Positions 17,383 to 26,991 of a stretch of 64,000 nucleotides of DNA are shown in pieces. The position numbers and the translations under genes were made by a program. Source of the stretch: Coprothermobacter platensis DSM 11748. GTDB lineage: Bacteria > Coprothermobacterota > Coprothermobacteria > Coprothermobacterales > Coprothermobacteraceae. The notes below the pieces were generated by a model, which was not told where the DNA came from, searched no databases, and was given only the letters and a program-made list of their open reading frames with translations. Within the stretch, counting starts at the first letter, position 1. Every line of letters begins with the position of its first letter. The stretch spans positions 439,468 through 503,467 of the forward strand of contig NZ_KB899040.1 of NCBI RefSeq assembly GCF_000378005.1. Direction: 5' to 3'.

Positions 17383-19659
17383 ATGGCTGGTATTCACGAT
17401 AGGTTTATTACTGAAGAATTAAAACAATCTTACATCGATTACGCGATGAGCGTAATCGTTGGTAGGGCACTTCCTGACATTAGAGATGGTTTGAAACCAG
17501 TGCAGCGCAGGATTGTGTATTCCATGTATGAGACGGGTAGTACATACAATACGCCATACAAGAAATCTGCTCGTATTGTGGGTGACGTGTTGGGTAAGTA
17601 CCACCCACATGGCGATGCTTCTGTTTATGACGCACTGGTCCGCATGGCACAGGATTTTGTTATGCGGTATCCGCTGGTAGACGGCCATGGAAACTTTGGA
17701 TCCATGGATGGAGATCCGCCTGCGGCTATGCGTTACACCGAGGTAAGGCTTACACGTTTAGCTGAGTTTTTGGTTCAAGATTTGGACAAGAACACGGTGG
17801 ATTGGATACCTAACTTTGATGGCACTCTAAATGAACCACAGGTTTTGCCTGCAGTATTTCCTCAACTACTGGTTAATGGTTCTAATGGTATCGCTGTGGG
17901 CGTGTCTACTTATATACCACCTCATAACCTAACCGAGGTCATAGATGCTACGCTGCATTACATAGAGAATCCTGAATCGAGTTCACGAGATTTAATGCGT
18001 TTCGTCAAGGGCCCTGATTTCCCCACTGGAGGACAGATCATAAATCCTGCAGATTTAGTTCGTGTGTATGGAGAGGGCAAAGGTGTCATACGCGTTAGAG
18101 GTAAGGCACGTTTGGAAGATGGCCATGGCCAGAAGAACAAGTTGGTCATTTATGAAATTCCCTACATGGTCAACAAAGCTGAACTTGTATCCCAAATTGC
18201 CCAACTAATCAGGGATAGAAAACTGTCAGGCGTAGATGAAGTGCGTGATGAAAGCAACAGACAAGGGGTTCGTGTGGTTCTTGAGCTGAAAAAGGGTGCA
18301 AGTTTTCAGCACATACTTAATCAGCTTTATGAACAAACAGGTTTGGAAACCTCTTATGCACTGAACATGGTAGCGCTCAAAGATGGTGCTCCTGTGCAGT
18401 TCTCTTTGAAGGACTACATCAGTTCGTTTGTGGAGTTCCGTAAGGAAACTGTTATAAGGAAAACAAAATATCTTCTCGATAAAGCAACCAAGCGCCGTGA
18501 AATTGTTGAAGGTATATTGAAAGCGCTGGATAGCATAGATTTGGTCATCAACATTATCAGAAATGCAGAAACTACAGAGCAGGCCAAACAAGATTTGATG
18601 GCAAAGATTGGACTCACTGAAGTACAGGCTGAAGCAGTCCTTGAAATAAAGCTTAGATCGCTGGTACACATGGAAAAGGAAAAGGTGCAGCAGGAATTAG
18701 ATGCTCTGCTTAAAGCCATAGAAGAGTACAACGAAATACTCGGCAGCGAGAAGAAACTACTTGAGGTCATAGCAGAAGATCTTCGCAATGTGAAAAAGTT
18801 GTTCGGCAATAAACGTAGAACGCAGATAGGCTTTTCTGAAGCACAGATACAGGGTAGTGAGGAAGGCACAGAAGAGTTCTATGTAGAAATGATGGACCTC
18901 AGCATCGTACGTAGGTCAAAGAATGTTCCTGCAGGCGTGGACTATGTGAAAGTGCAAGGTAGCGATACGGTAATGTTCTTAACGAGTTTCGGTAAGATTT
19001 TTGCCATATCGGCTTATGAAATACCAGAAAGTCAAAAAGGTGTTGCGCTGAATGCGTTGTTCCCCATGGGGAATGATGAGCGTGTAATCATGATCGGCAC
19101 TGAAGGTCAAGAGGTTATTGCGCTATCTGAGAAAGGAAAAGGTAAACGGTTTAAGCTTGATTCTAGCAAGATTCCTACGCGTGGTGGATACTATTTCTTG
19201 CTCGATCCAGGAGACACGGTTGTCTTGGTAGTGCCTGTAGCTCCAGAGATCGTTATCGTAACGGCTCAAGGTAAAGCTGTGAGACTGGATGCGGAGAGCA
19301 TTCCAGAGAGGGGTCTACGCACTGGCGGTGTGAAAGTTGTCCGTATTTATGACGGAGACAAAATCGCTGGTGCCACTGGAATTACCACACCATATGTGGT
19401 AACGATGACTGAAAATGCTTATGTGAAAAAAACTCCGGCTGCTGATATACCAAAACGTAGGCGAGGAGCGGCTGGTGTCTTCATACATAAAGCCAATGAA
19501 AACACTGGCCCTGTTATAGGCGTTTCCTGCAGTAACGATGAACTACTTTATAGAGCCGGTAGAGAATGGAGAAAACTCTCGGTTAAAGATGTGAGAGTCT
19601 GCTCAAAGGTGTCTATGGGTAAAAAAGTGCTGAGGACGACAATAAATAGGTTGGTGTAA
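17383..19659 (+). CDS. gyrA: DNA gyrase subunit A (atypical C-terminal domain)
   Basis: A 758-residue breakage-reunion subunit. The catalytic tyrosine is Tyr118 in AAMRYTE, and the quinolone-region helix reads [17 protein letters not shown], with alanine at the place of E. coli Ser83. The C-terminal pinwheel domain occupies about residues 500-758. The canonical GyrA box (Q-R/K-R-G-G-R/K-G) is missing before the [13 protein letters not shown] strand where it is normally found; a degenerate copy, KRRRGAAG, occurs near residue 693. With gyrB adjacent, gyrase is the best call, but a ParC-like activity is possible. Confidence 0.9.
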   Translation: MAGIHDRFITEELKQSYIDYAMSVIVGRALPDIRDGLKPVQRRIVYSMYETGSTYNTPYKKSARIVGDVLGKYHPHGDASVYDALVRMAQDFVMRYPLVDGHGNFGSMDGDPPAAMRYTEVRLTRLAEFLVQDLDKNTVDWIPNFDGTLNEPQVLPAVFPQLLVNGSNGIAVGVSTYIPPHNLTEVIDATLHYIENPESSSRDLMRFVKGPDFPTGGQIINPADLVRVYGEGKGVIRVRGKARLEDGHGQKNKLVIYEIPYMVNKAELVSQIAQLIRDRKLSGVDEVRDESNRQGVRVVLELKKGASFQHILNQLYEQTGLETSYALNMVALKDGAPVQFSLKDYISSFVEFRKETVIRKTKYLLDKATKRREIVEGILKALDSIDLVINIIRNAETTEQAKQDLMAKIGLTEVQAEAVLEIKLRSLVHMEKEKVQQELDALLKAIEEYNEILGSEKKLLEVIAEDLRNVKKLFGNKRRTQIGFSEAQIQGSEEGTEEFYVEMMDLSIVRRSKNVPAGVDYVKVQGSDTVMFLTSFGKIFAISAYEIPESQKGVALNALFPMGNDERVIMIGTEGQEVIALSEKGKGKRFKLDSSKIPTRGGYYFLLDPGDTVVLVVPVAPEIVIVTAQGKAVRLDAESIPERGLRTGGVKVVRIYDGDKIAGATGITTPYVVTMTENAYVKKTPAADIPKRRRGAAGVFIHKANENTGPVIGVSCSNDELLYRAGREWRKLSVKDVRVCSKVSMGKKVLRTTINRLV

Positions 19660-19663
19660 TCGT

Positions 19664-20047
19664 ATGCCTTATACGTTTTTGGACCACACAGCAGACTTAG
19701 GTGTTGCTATTAGTGGAGAGTGTATGGAGGAATTATTCCAGTCGTGTGTGGATGCACTACGCGACTGGAGTTTCTCCGAAGTTGGGAATGGCACTCTTGT
19801 CCACAACATTGAACTTAGTGCGGAAAGTGAAATGGAGCTTTGGTTCAAGTTCCTAAACGAGATTGTTTTCTTTATGGACAAAAATGAGGCACCAACCCAT
19901 GTTACTCTAAAAGAGTATCATCTTGGAGCTGTATGCTATCTGAGGGCAGAGCTGACCGTCGTTCCTGATAGTAAAAGGAAACAAGACATAAAGGCCTTTA
20001 CTTTACATGATTTCGGTTTTCAAATGCAACTTGTTTTCGATGTGTAG
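19664..20047 (+). CDS. Archease, RtcB cofactor
   Basis: A 127-residue archease with the N-terminal FLDHTADLGVAISG signature (residues 5-18), the acidic ELWFKFLNEIVFFMD segment and the C-terminal AFTLHDFGFQMQLVFDV. Archease promotes guanylylation and turnover of the RNA ligase RtcB, which is encoded directly downstream. The ATG lies 4 bases after the gyrA stop, with GGTTGGTG in the gyrA end as ribosome site, so it is likely on the gyrBA transcript. Confidence 0.92.
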   Translation: MPYTFLDHTADLGVAISGECMEELFQSCVDALRDWSFSEVGNGTLVHNIELSAESEMELWFKFLNEIVFFMDKNEAPTHVTLKEYHLGAVCYLRAELTVVPDSKRKQDIKAFTLHDFGFQMQLVFDV

Positions 20048-20083
20048 AAAGCGTAGCCGAAGGAAAGAAGGCGGGTGAGTGCC

Positions 20084-21535
20084 ATGGCTTCTTCGCCATT
20101 ATGGAATAAACGTGATGAGTACATTTACGAAATACCAAAAGGTACAAGAGAAGGTATGAATGTTCCAGGAGTGATCTTTGGCTCTGAAGAGATTGTGAGA
20201 CAAGCGGAATCCGATAAGGCTCTGGAGCAAGTTATTAACGTGGCTACCTTACCCGGTATATTGAATTACTCAATGGCTATGCCTGACATACATTGGGGTT
20301 ATGGATTTCCTATAGGCGGAGTGGCGGCATTCGATATAGACAACGGAGTTATAACTCCTGGGGGCATTGGTTTTGATATAAACTGTGGCGTAAGATTGCT
20401 CTCAACCCCAATGGATGAAGAAGAGTTGAGACCAAAACTGTTAAGCCTTTTAAATGCTTTGTTCATGGAAGTGCCCAGTGGAGTCGGGTCACAGGGTTTT
20501 CTAAAACTACGAGGGAAAGAGCTTAATGGCGTCCTTGAAAAAGGCGCAATGTGGGCAGTTGAAAATGGATTTGGGTATGATTCCGATCTATCAGGCATTG
20601 AATCTCAAGGGCATATGGATGGAGCGGACAGCGAAAAAGTATCATCCAAGGCTAAAGAACGGGGTTCTGATCAACTTGGAACACTTGGGTCGGGTAATCA
20701 CTTTTTAGAGGTACAGGTAGTAAGGCACATTTATGACCAGACCATAGCTGAACAATGGGGGCTTCATGTAAACCAAGTTGTCATCATGCTTCATACAGGT
20801 TCACGTGGTTTAGGCCACCAAGTGGCCACCGATTACATAGATGTCATGCTTCGTGCTTCAAAAAAATATGGCATAAAGCTTGTGGACAAGCAGCTTGCTG
20901 CTGCTCCTTTTAAAAGTGAAGAAGGGCAAAACTATTGGTCTGCTATGCAATGTGCTTCAAATTATGCTTGGGCAAATCGGCAAATTATTACGCATTACGT
21001 TCGCAACGCATTGAACAAAGTGTTTGGCAAAGATGTAGGCGAGCAGACCCGCGTAGTTTATGATGTGGCTCATAACATTGCCAAGGTAGAAAAACATCAA
21101 GTAAGAGAAGGTTTAAACCTGGACGTATTGGTTCATAGGAAAGGAGCTACCAGATCTTTTCCCGCTGGTCACGATGCATTAGCCGGTGTTTTCAAGGAAA
21201 CAGGTCAGCCCGTAATCATACCTGGCAGCATGGGAACCAGTTCTTACTTGTTGGTGGGCATGCGTAAAAGCATGGAGATGAGCTTTGGGTCTACGTGCCA
21301 CGGTGCAGGTAGGGTAATGAGCAGAAAAGAGGCTGTGCGTCGCGGCGATTACAATGTCTTAATATCACATCTAAATGAGCAGGGTATCCTTCTAAAGAGC
21401 ACAGACCGTGAAACGGCGTTGGAAGAGGCCCCTGAAGCTTATAAGAATGTAGATGAAGTGGTTGACGTAGTGGAAAAAGTTGGGCTAAATAAAAAGGTTG
21501 CTCAAATGTGCCCTATGGGAGTTGTCAAAGGTTGA
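20084..21535 (+). CDS. rtcB: RNA-splicing ligase RtcB
   Basis: A 483-residue GTP-dependent 3'-phosphate/5'-OH RNA ligase. Visible landmarks are MPDIHWGYGFPIGGVAA (residues 66-82), the metal-binding Cys101 in GIGFDINCGVR, GSGNHFLEV with His206, HTGSRGLGHQ (237-246), YDVAHN with His330 and HRKGATRSFP with His351, the expected guanylylation site. The C-terminus reads CPMGVVKG as usual. GTG 20075 is also in frame, but a GGCGGGTGA ribosome site fits ATG 20084. Archease precedes it; tsaE starts inside its stop. Confidence 0.95.
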   Translation: MASSPLWNKRDEYIYEIPKGTREGMNVPGVIFGSEEIVRQAESDKALEQVINVATLPGILNYSMAMPDIHWGYGFPIGGVAAFDIDNGVITPGGIGFDINCGVRLLSTPMDEEELRPKLLSLLNALFMEVPSGVGSQGFLKLRGKELNGVLEKGAMWAVENGFGYDSDLSGIESQGHMDGADSEKVSSKAKERGSDQLGTLGSGNHFLEVQVVRHIYDQTIAEQWGLHVNQVVIMLHTGSRGLGHQVATDYIDVMLRASKKYGIKLVDKQLAAAPFKSEEGQNYWSAMQCASNYAWANRQIITHYVRNALNKVFGKDVGEQTRVVYDVAHNIAKVEKHQVREGLNLDVLVHRKGATRSFPAGHDALAGVFKETGQPVIIPGSMGTSSYLLVGMRKSMEMSFGSTCHGAGRVMSRKEAVRRGDYNVLISHLNEQGILLKSTDRETALEEAPEAYKNVDEVVDVVEKVGLNKKVAQMCPMGVVKG

Positions 21536-21945
21536 TAAAAACGTGTAGTGCTGAAGAAACGGTCGCTGCGGGTTTTGATTTTGCTCAATATCTTCATGTG
21601 GGTGACTTGGTTCTATTATTTGGCGCACTGGGCACCGGTAAAACGACCTTTGTGAGGGGTATCGGTCAAAGGCTTGCACCTGGTGCCAAGGTATCTTCCC
21701 CATCGTTTAACTTGCTTAAAGTTTATGACATGCAGGATGGCGGTAAACTATACCATCTGGATTTCTATCGTGTTATTAGTGTGAAAGAACTGTGGGATAT
21801 ACGTATTGAAGAGTTCTTGGAAGATGGAATTGTATTGGTAGAATGGCCTGGGCGTTTTCCAGACTTAATAGAGCTTCCTCACTGGAAAGTGATTTTTAAA
21901 CTGGAGGATGATTGTCGTTGCATAGAAATCGTAAGACACTCATAA
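21532..21945 (+). CDS. tsaE: tRNA t6A synthesis ATPase TsaE
   Basis: A 137-residue P-loop protein with Walker A GALGTGKTTF near residue 32 and the family segments SSPSFNLLKVY, LYHLDFYRV and VLVEWPGRFP. TsaE hydrolyses ATP to drive turnover of the TsaB-TsaD complex that makes threonylcarbamoyladenosine at tRNA position 37. The TTG start at 21532 overlaps the rtcB stop (TTGA); GGGAGTTG and AAAGG lie just upstream. An earlier in-frame ATG at 21508 exists but adds residues the family lacks. Confidence 0.9.
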   Translation: MIKTCSAEETVAAGFDFAQYLHVGDLVLLFGALGTGKTTFVRGIGQRLAPGAKVSSPSFNLLKVYDMQDGGKLYHLDFYRVISVKELWDIRIEEFLEDGIVLVEWPGRFPDLIELPHWKVIFKLEDDCRCIEIVRHS

Positions 21946-22469
21946 TTCAAACAGCCGTACCTCAGGAATTTGCAGGCATTTATGATACCGCCACACAGCA
22001 GTTTTGCTGGCAGTCTTTAGAGGGAAAGAACCTTGAAGCTTTATGTGGCGTGGATGTGCCTGCTGATTTGGATGCATTGGCTGTTGCTGTCGGGCCAGGA
22101 AGATTCAGTTCTACACGCGTGGGCGTAGGTTTTGCCTTTGGATTGAGCTTCGCAAGAGACTTGCCCATAGCGGCACTGGACGTTTTTGATCTTATGGATA
22201 ACGGAGAGAATGGGTGGTATTTAATAACGTCCAGAAAAGATGAATTCTATGCAAGTTACAGGCGGAATTCTATGGAGATTCGGCGGACTATTTTGGAGAC
22301 AGTGCCTGAGGATACTGTGCGCATCGTAGACAAGGAACATCCTTTAGGCTACGAAGATGTGGAGCGTTATGTTTCATCACATAATGGTTTTTCTTTTAGT
22401 AGTGATTGGCAGTCGTTAAGAGTAGCTTACATGAAAGATGTGGCAGAGGAATACAAGTTATGGAAATAG
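21918..22469 (+). CDS. tsaB: t6A synthesis protein TsaB (divergent)
   Basis: A 183-residue ASKHA-fold protein, short for TsaB. The family signature is recognisable as AVGPGRFSSTRVGVGFAFGLS (about residues 56-76, split here by eye), followed by PIAALDVFDLM. TsaB dimerises with TsaD. The start is probably TTG 21918, about 10 bases after GGAGG; TTG 21912 is also possible. It overlaps the end of tsaE and the start of rimI. Placement between tsaE and tsaD makes the call firm despite the divergence. Confidence 0.82.
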   Translation: MHRNRKTLIIQTAVPQEFAGIYDTATQQFCWQSLEGKNLEALCGVDVPADLDALAVAVGPGRFSSTRVGVGFAFGLSFARDLPIAALDVFDLMDNGENGWYLITSRKDEFYASYRRNSMEIRRTILETVPEDTVRIVDKEHPLGYEDVERYVSSHNGFSFSSDWQSLRVAYMKDVAEEYKLWK

Positions 22470-22942
22470 TTGAAGTTGAAGATGCCACGCAAGATGATCT
22501 GGACGCCATTTATGAGGTGGACAGGCGAGCTTTTGAGTTTCCTATGAGTAAAGCAAGTATAGAACGTGATCTTCGTGACGAACGACTTTCTAAGTACTTT
22601 GTGGCTCGAGCTCTGGGTGTAGTCGTAGGCTATATCGGTTTATGGTGCATTTACCCAGAAGCACATATTATTTCCGTTGCCGTGGACCCAGACTTTCAAG
22701 GGCGCGGGATAGGCAAAAAGCTCATGGAGACCTCTTTGAAATGGCTAAAAGACGCAGGCTTTAAACATGTTTTTCTCGAGGTTAGAGTGGATAATACCAT
22801 TGCAATAAACCTATATAAACAATTCGGCTTTGAAAACGTTACTGTTCGTAAGAACTATTACCAAGATGGTTCTGATGCCTTTGTCATGGTATGTGATCTT
22901 GGAAAAGCATCTAATATTGATGGAGAGCAAAAAAATGAATGA
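22460..22942 (+). CDS. rimI: GNAT acetyltransferase, RimI-like
   Basis: A 160-residue GNAT protein. The acetyl-CoA loop appears as VDPDFQGRGIGKKLME near residues 75-90, followed by HVFLEVRVDNTIAINLYKQ and a C-terminal FENVTVRKNYYQDGSDAFVM typical of RimI, which acetylates the N-terminus of ribosomal protein S18. I chose ATG 22460, with AGAGGAA about 9 bases upstream; it overlaps tsaB by 10 bases. The position between tsaB and tsaD matches many genomes. Confidence 0.9.
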   Translation: MEIVEVEDATQDDLDAIYEVDRRAFEFPMSKASIERDLRDERLSKYFVARALGVVVGYIGLWCIYPEAHIISVAVDPDFQGRGIGKKLMETSLKWLKDAGFKHVFLEVRVDNTIAINLYKQFGFENVTVRKNYYQDGSDAFVMVCDLGKASNIDGEQKNE

Positions 22943-23885
22943 AATATTGGCTATAGAGTCAAGCTGTGATGAAACCGCTGTCGCCACCTTGACAAAAAAT
23001 GGACAAGTAGGTCTGAGCAGAGTTATAAGCCAGATCGATATGCATGAAGTATTTGGTGGAGTCCTGCCTGAAGCGGCAGCACGTAGGCATTTGGAAGCTC
23101 TACCTTATCTGCTTCAAGGAGTGACACGGCCTGATTTGGTATGCGTTACAGCAGGACCGGGGCTTCTTCCAGCACTGCTTACAGGTGTTAGTGTTGCATT
23201 GGGTTTGTCCCATGGTTGGGGTATTCCTTTGCTGGGTGTAAACCATGTTGTTGCGCATGTAGCCGCCGCATCTCTGGAACAAGACATTCATTTGCCTGTG
23301 CTGGGTTTGGTTGTGTCGGGCGGTCATACGTCTTTCTATTTTATTGAACGATGGAGTGAACCCAAGCTTATTGGCTGGACTTACGATGATGCTGCTGGCG
23401 AGTGTTTAGACAAGGTTGGGCGGGCTTTGGGCATGAAATACCCAGCGGGCCCCGCCATAGACAAACTTGCTCTGGACATTTCTGATCGCATAGCGCTACC
23501 GTTACCGCTGAAGAACGAATCATCTTTTAACTTTTCTTTCTCTGGTTTAAAAACTGCTGCTTTACGCCACAAGGATGACACTTCGCCTGAGATTCTGGCA
23601 GCTTCACTGATGGACGCTGTAGTTGCGCATCTAATGGATCGTGTAGATCGCGTTATGGCTGATTATCATTATCCATTAGTCGTAGGTGGTGGCGTCTCTG
23701 CTTCCTCATATTTGAGAAACAGGTTTCTGAGCAAGTACGGGAACAATGTTCTCTTTCCAAGCCCTAAGAGAAGCACCGACAACGCTGAAATGATTGCTGC
23801 TTATGGCCGATTACTCTTGGATGAAGGTGTGAAACCATCAGCGTGTGTTAGTCCGGATCCGAATATGGAACGCGGTTGGTGTTGA
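22935..23885 (+). CDS. tsaD: tRNA t6A transferase TsaD
   Basis: A 316-residue ASKHA-fold enzyme. It opens with MNEILAIESSCDETAVA and keeps the iron-binding HVVAH motif (VNHVVAHVAAA, about residues 101-111), the VVSGGHTSF loop and a C-terminal VGGGVSAS...STDNAEMIAAYG segment. TsaD transfers threonylcarbamate to A37 of ANN-decoding tRNAs. ATG 22935 has GGAG about 10 bases upstream and overlaps rimI by 8 bases. The gene ends the long run that begins at dciA; no clear terminator follows before the groES promoter. Confidence 0.94.
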   Translation: MNEILAIESSCDETAVATLTKNGQVGLSRVISQIDMHEVFGGVLPEAAARRHLEALPYLLQGVTRPDLVCVTAGPGLLPALLTGVSVALGLSHGWGIPLLGVNHVVAHVAAASLEQDIHLPVLGLVVSGGHTSFYFIERWSEPKLIGWTYDDAAGECLDKVGRALGMKYPAGPAIDKLALDISDRIALPLPLKNESSFNFSFSGLKTAALRHKDDTSPEILAASLMDAVVAHLMDRVDRVMADYHYPLVVGGGVSASSYLRNRFLSKYGNNVLFPSPKRSTDNAEMIAAYGRLLLDEGVKPSACVSPDPNMERGWC

Positions 23886-23903
23886 ATAGCACCCCCATGG
23901 TCG

Positions 23904-23912
23904 TGGTATATT
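23904..23912 (+). promoter_or_regulatory. Extended -10 promoter of groES-groEL
   Basis: TG-G-TATATT (TATATT at 23907-23912), with TTGAAT at 23882-23887 as a distant -35 candidate (19-base spacer). Transcription would begin near 23919, inside the inverted repeat at 23918-23944. Confidence 0.55.
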
Positions 23913-23917
23913 ATTCT

Positions 23918-23944
23918 TTAGCAACTGTTTAAAGAAATTGCTAA
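23918..23944 (+). promoter_or_regulatory. Degenerate CIRCE operator for HrcA
   Basis: TTAGCAACT (23918-23926), nine bases, then AATTGCTAA (23936-23944). CIRCE is TTAGCACTC-N9-GAGTGCTAA, so the outer six bases of each arm, the 9-base spacer and the 27-base length agree. The inner three bases differ and no longer pair beyond the seventh position. It covers the predicted start of transcription and abuts the AAGGAGGTG ribosome site of groES, where HrcA would repress. Confidence 0.7.
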
Positions 23945-23956
23945 GGAGGTGTCCTT

Positions 23957-24253
23957 ATGGAGATTAGACCATTGGGCGACAGAGTGCTCTTAAAACCATT
24001 AGATCAAGAGGAAAAGACAAAGTCCGGTATTGTGATCCCTGACACTGCAAAAGAAAAACCTCAGAAAGGAAAAATTTTGTCTGTAGGTAGTGGTCGGATT
24101 TTAGACAATGGAACGAAGGTTCCTTTAGAAGTTCAGGTCGGAGACATTGTTATGTTTTCCAAGTACTCCGGAACAGAAGTTAAAGTTGACGGAGAAGAGT
24201 ATTTAATTGTTTCTGAACGTGATATTTTGGCCGTAGTCGGTCACGAAGATTAA
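23957..24253 (+). CDS. groES: Co-chaperonin GroES
   Basis: A 98-residue GroES with the opening [20 protein letters not shown], the mobile-loop [18 protein letters not shown] and the C-terminal [15 protein letters not shown]. It caps the GroEL folding chamber. AAGGAGGTG lies just before the ATG. It is co-transcribed with groEL 20 bases downstream and probably under HrcA control through the adjoining CIRCE-like repeat. Confidence 0.97.
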   Translation: MEIRPLGDRVLLKPLDQEEKTKSGIVIPDTAKEKPQKGKILSVGSGRILDNGTKVPLEVQVGDIVMFSKYSGTEVKVDGEEYLIVSERDILAVVGHED

Positions 24254-24270
24254 GAAGGAGGTGTAGATAA

Positions 24271-25887
<1,617 letters not shown>

Positions 25888-25917
25888 TCAACTAAAAACA
25901 AAACTTTAGCAATATTA

Positions 25918-25956
25918 GAAGGAGGGGACCAGTTGTTGGTCCCCTCCTTCTTTTTT
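25918..25956 (+). terminator. Intrinsic terminator of groES-groEL
   Basis: A perfect 14-bp stem, GAAGGAGGGGACCA (25918-25931) with TGGTCCCCTCCTTC (25937-25950), a 5-base loop and TTTTTT (25951-25956). It is one of the strongest hairpins in the window and isolates the chaperonin operon from the transporter operon. Confidence 0.93.
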
Positions 25957-25968
25957 AAGGTTGTTGCT

Positions 25969-25975
25969 GTATAAT
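25969..25975 (+). promoter_or_regulatory. Likely -10 element of the peptide transporter operon
   Basis: TATAAT at 25970-25975, directly preceded by TG, lies 39 bases before the first permease gene and just after the groEL terminator. No convincing -35 hexamer is visible; the upstream T run would occupy that position. Confidence 0.45.
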
Positions 25976-26014
25976 TTAATGAAAATAGTCCCAAGGGAAG
26001 GGAGTGTAAGTTGA

Positions 26015-26977
26015 ATGAATTATCTTATCAAAAGGATCTTAGAACTCATTCCTACGTTCCTCATCGCCACGCTCATCGCATTCATACTGTTCTCCTTAGT
26101 GGGCGATCCGTTTGAGGGAATGCGTCAGGACCCGCGATTAGCTTCTCAAGTAGAACGTTTGAAGAGAATCTACGGCTATGACAAGGATCCGGTAACGCGT
26201 TACTTCTTGTGGCTTTACAACTTCTTCAAAGGTGAATGGGGTTACTCCATTATGGCCAAGCGGCCAGTGTTCAATGTGGTGGTGGAGCGAATACCCGTAT
26301 CGCTTGCCATGGGTGTAGCTAATACGGTGCTGTCAACGCTCTTCGGTATCTTGCTGGGCATCTATTCTGCCTTGCATTTGTATTCGACTGCCGATTATGC
26401 AGCTACTGCTCTGGTGTTCTTTGGTATGTCCATGCCGTCGTTCTTTTTCGGGGTTCTCGGGCTCTTTTTCTTTGTCATCTCGTGGCCGCTGTTTAATGTC
26501 GGCTTGATGACGCCAGGGTTCCATCCTGAAATGGCGAATTTGCTGGAGAAAACCATTGAGTACGGAAGGCACTTGATGCTTCCCATATTGTTGCTGACAG
26601 TCCTCGGAATGGGTGGCTTTGTGCGTTATGCTCGTTCTTCCATGTTAGAAGTGCTGAACATGGATTACATTAGAACAGCACGGGCAAAAGGTTTACCAGA
26701 AAACGTTGTGGTAAGAAAACACGCGTTAAGGAACGCTCTTATACCCATTGTGACGCTGCTGGCTTTAACGTTGCCAGGCGTTTTGGGGAGTGCTCCAATT
26801 ACTGAAACAATCTTTAGTATTAATGGTTTAGGTAAACTGTTCATAGACGCGTTAGGAGCCAACGACCAGATGACATTGATGGCTAACTTGGTTATTTCAA
26901 TCGTTCTCGTCATTTTCGGTAATCTGTTAGCCGATATACTTTACACTGTCGTAGATCCACGAGTCAGTTTGGAATGA
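26015..26977 (+). CDS. Peptide ABC transporter permease, OppB/DppB type
   Basis: A 320-residue membrane protein of the DppB family. It opens with NYLIKRILELIPTFLIATLI, has a first helix, a large extracytoplasmic loop and five further helices. The EAA-type cytoplasmic loop near residues 225-250 reads MDYIRTARAKGLPENVVVRKHALRNAL (split in two blocks). It pairs with the OppC-type permease that follows. AAGGGAGTG precedes ATG. No periplasmic/extracellular binding protein gene adjoins this operon, so the substrate cannot be read from context; oligopeptides or dipeptides are the usual cargo. Confidence 0.9.
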   Translation: MNYLIKRILELIPTFLIATLIAFILFSLVGDPFEGMRQDPRLASQVERLKRIYGYDKDPVTRYFLWLYNFFKGEWGYSIMAKRPVFNVVVERIPVSLAMGVANTVLSTLFGILLGIYSALHLYSTADYAATALVFFGMSMPSFFFGVLGLFFFVISWPLFNVGLMTPGFHPEMANLLEKTIEYGRHLMLPILLLTVLGMGGFVRYARSSMLEVLNMDYIRTARAKGLPENVVVRKHALRNALIPIVTLLALTLPGVLGSAPITETIFSINGLGKLFIDALGANDQMTLMANLVISIVLVIFGNLLADILYTVVDPRVSLE

Positions 26978-26991
26978 GGAGGGTATAAGTC

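Noticed and set aside
17383-19659. Reading the gyrA gene as parC
   Set aside because: The atypical C-terminal domain would allow it, but adjacency to a typical gyrB-like gene and lack of a second set in the window favour gyrase; kept as an alternative.
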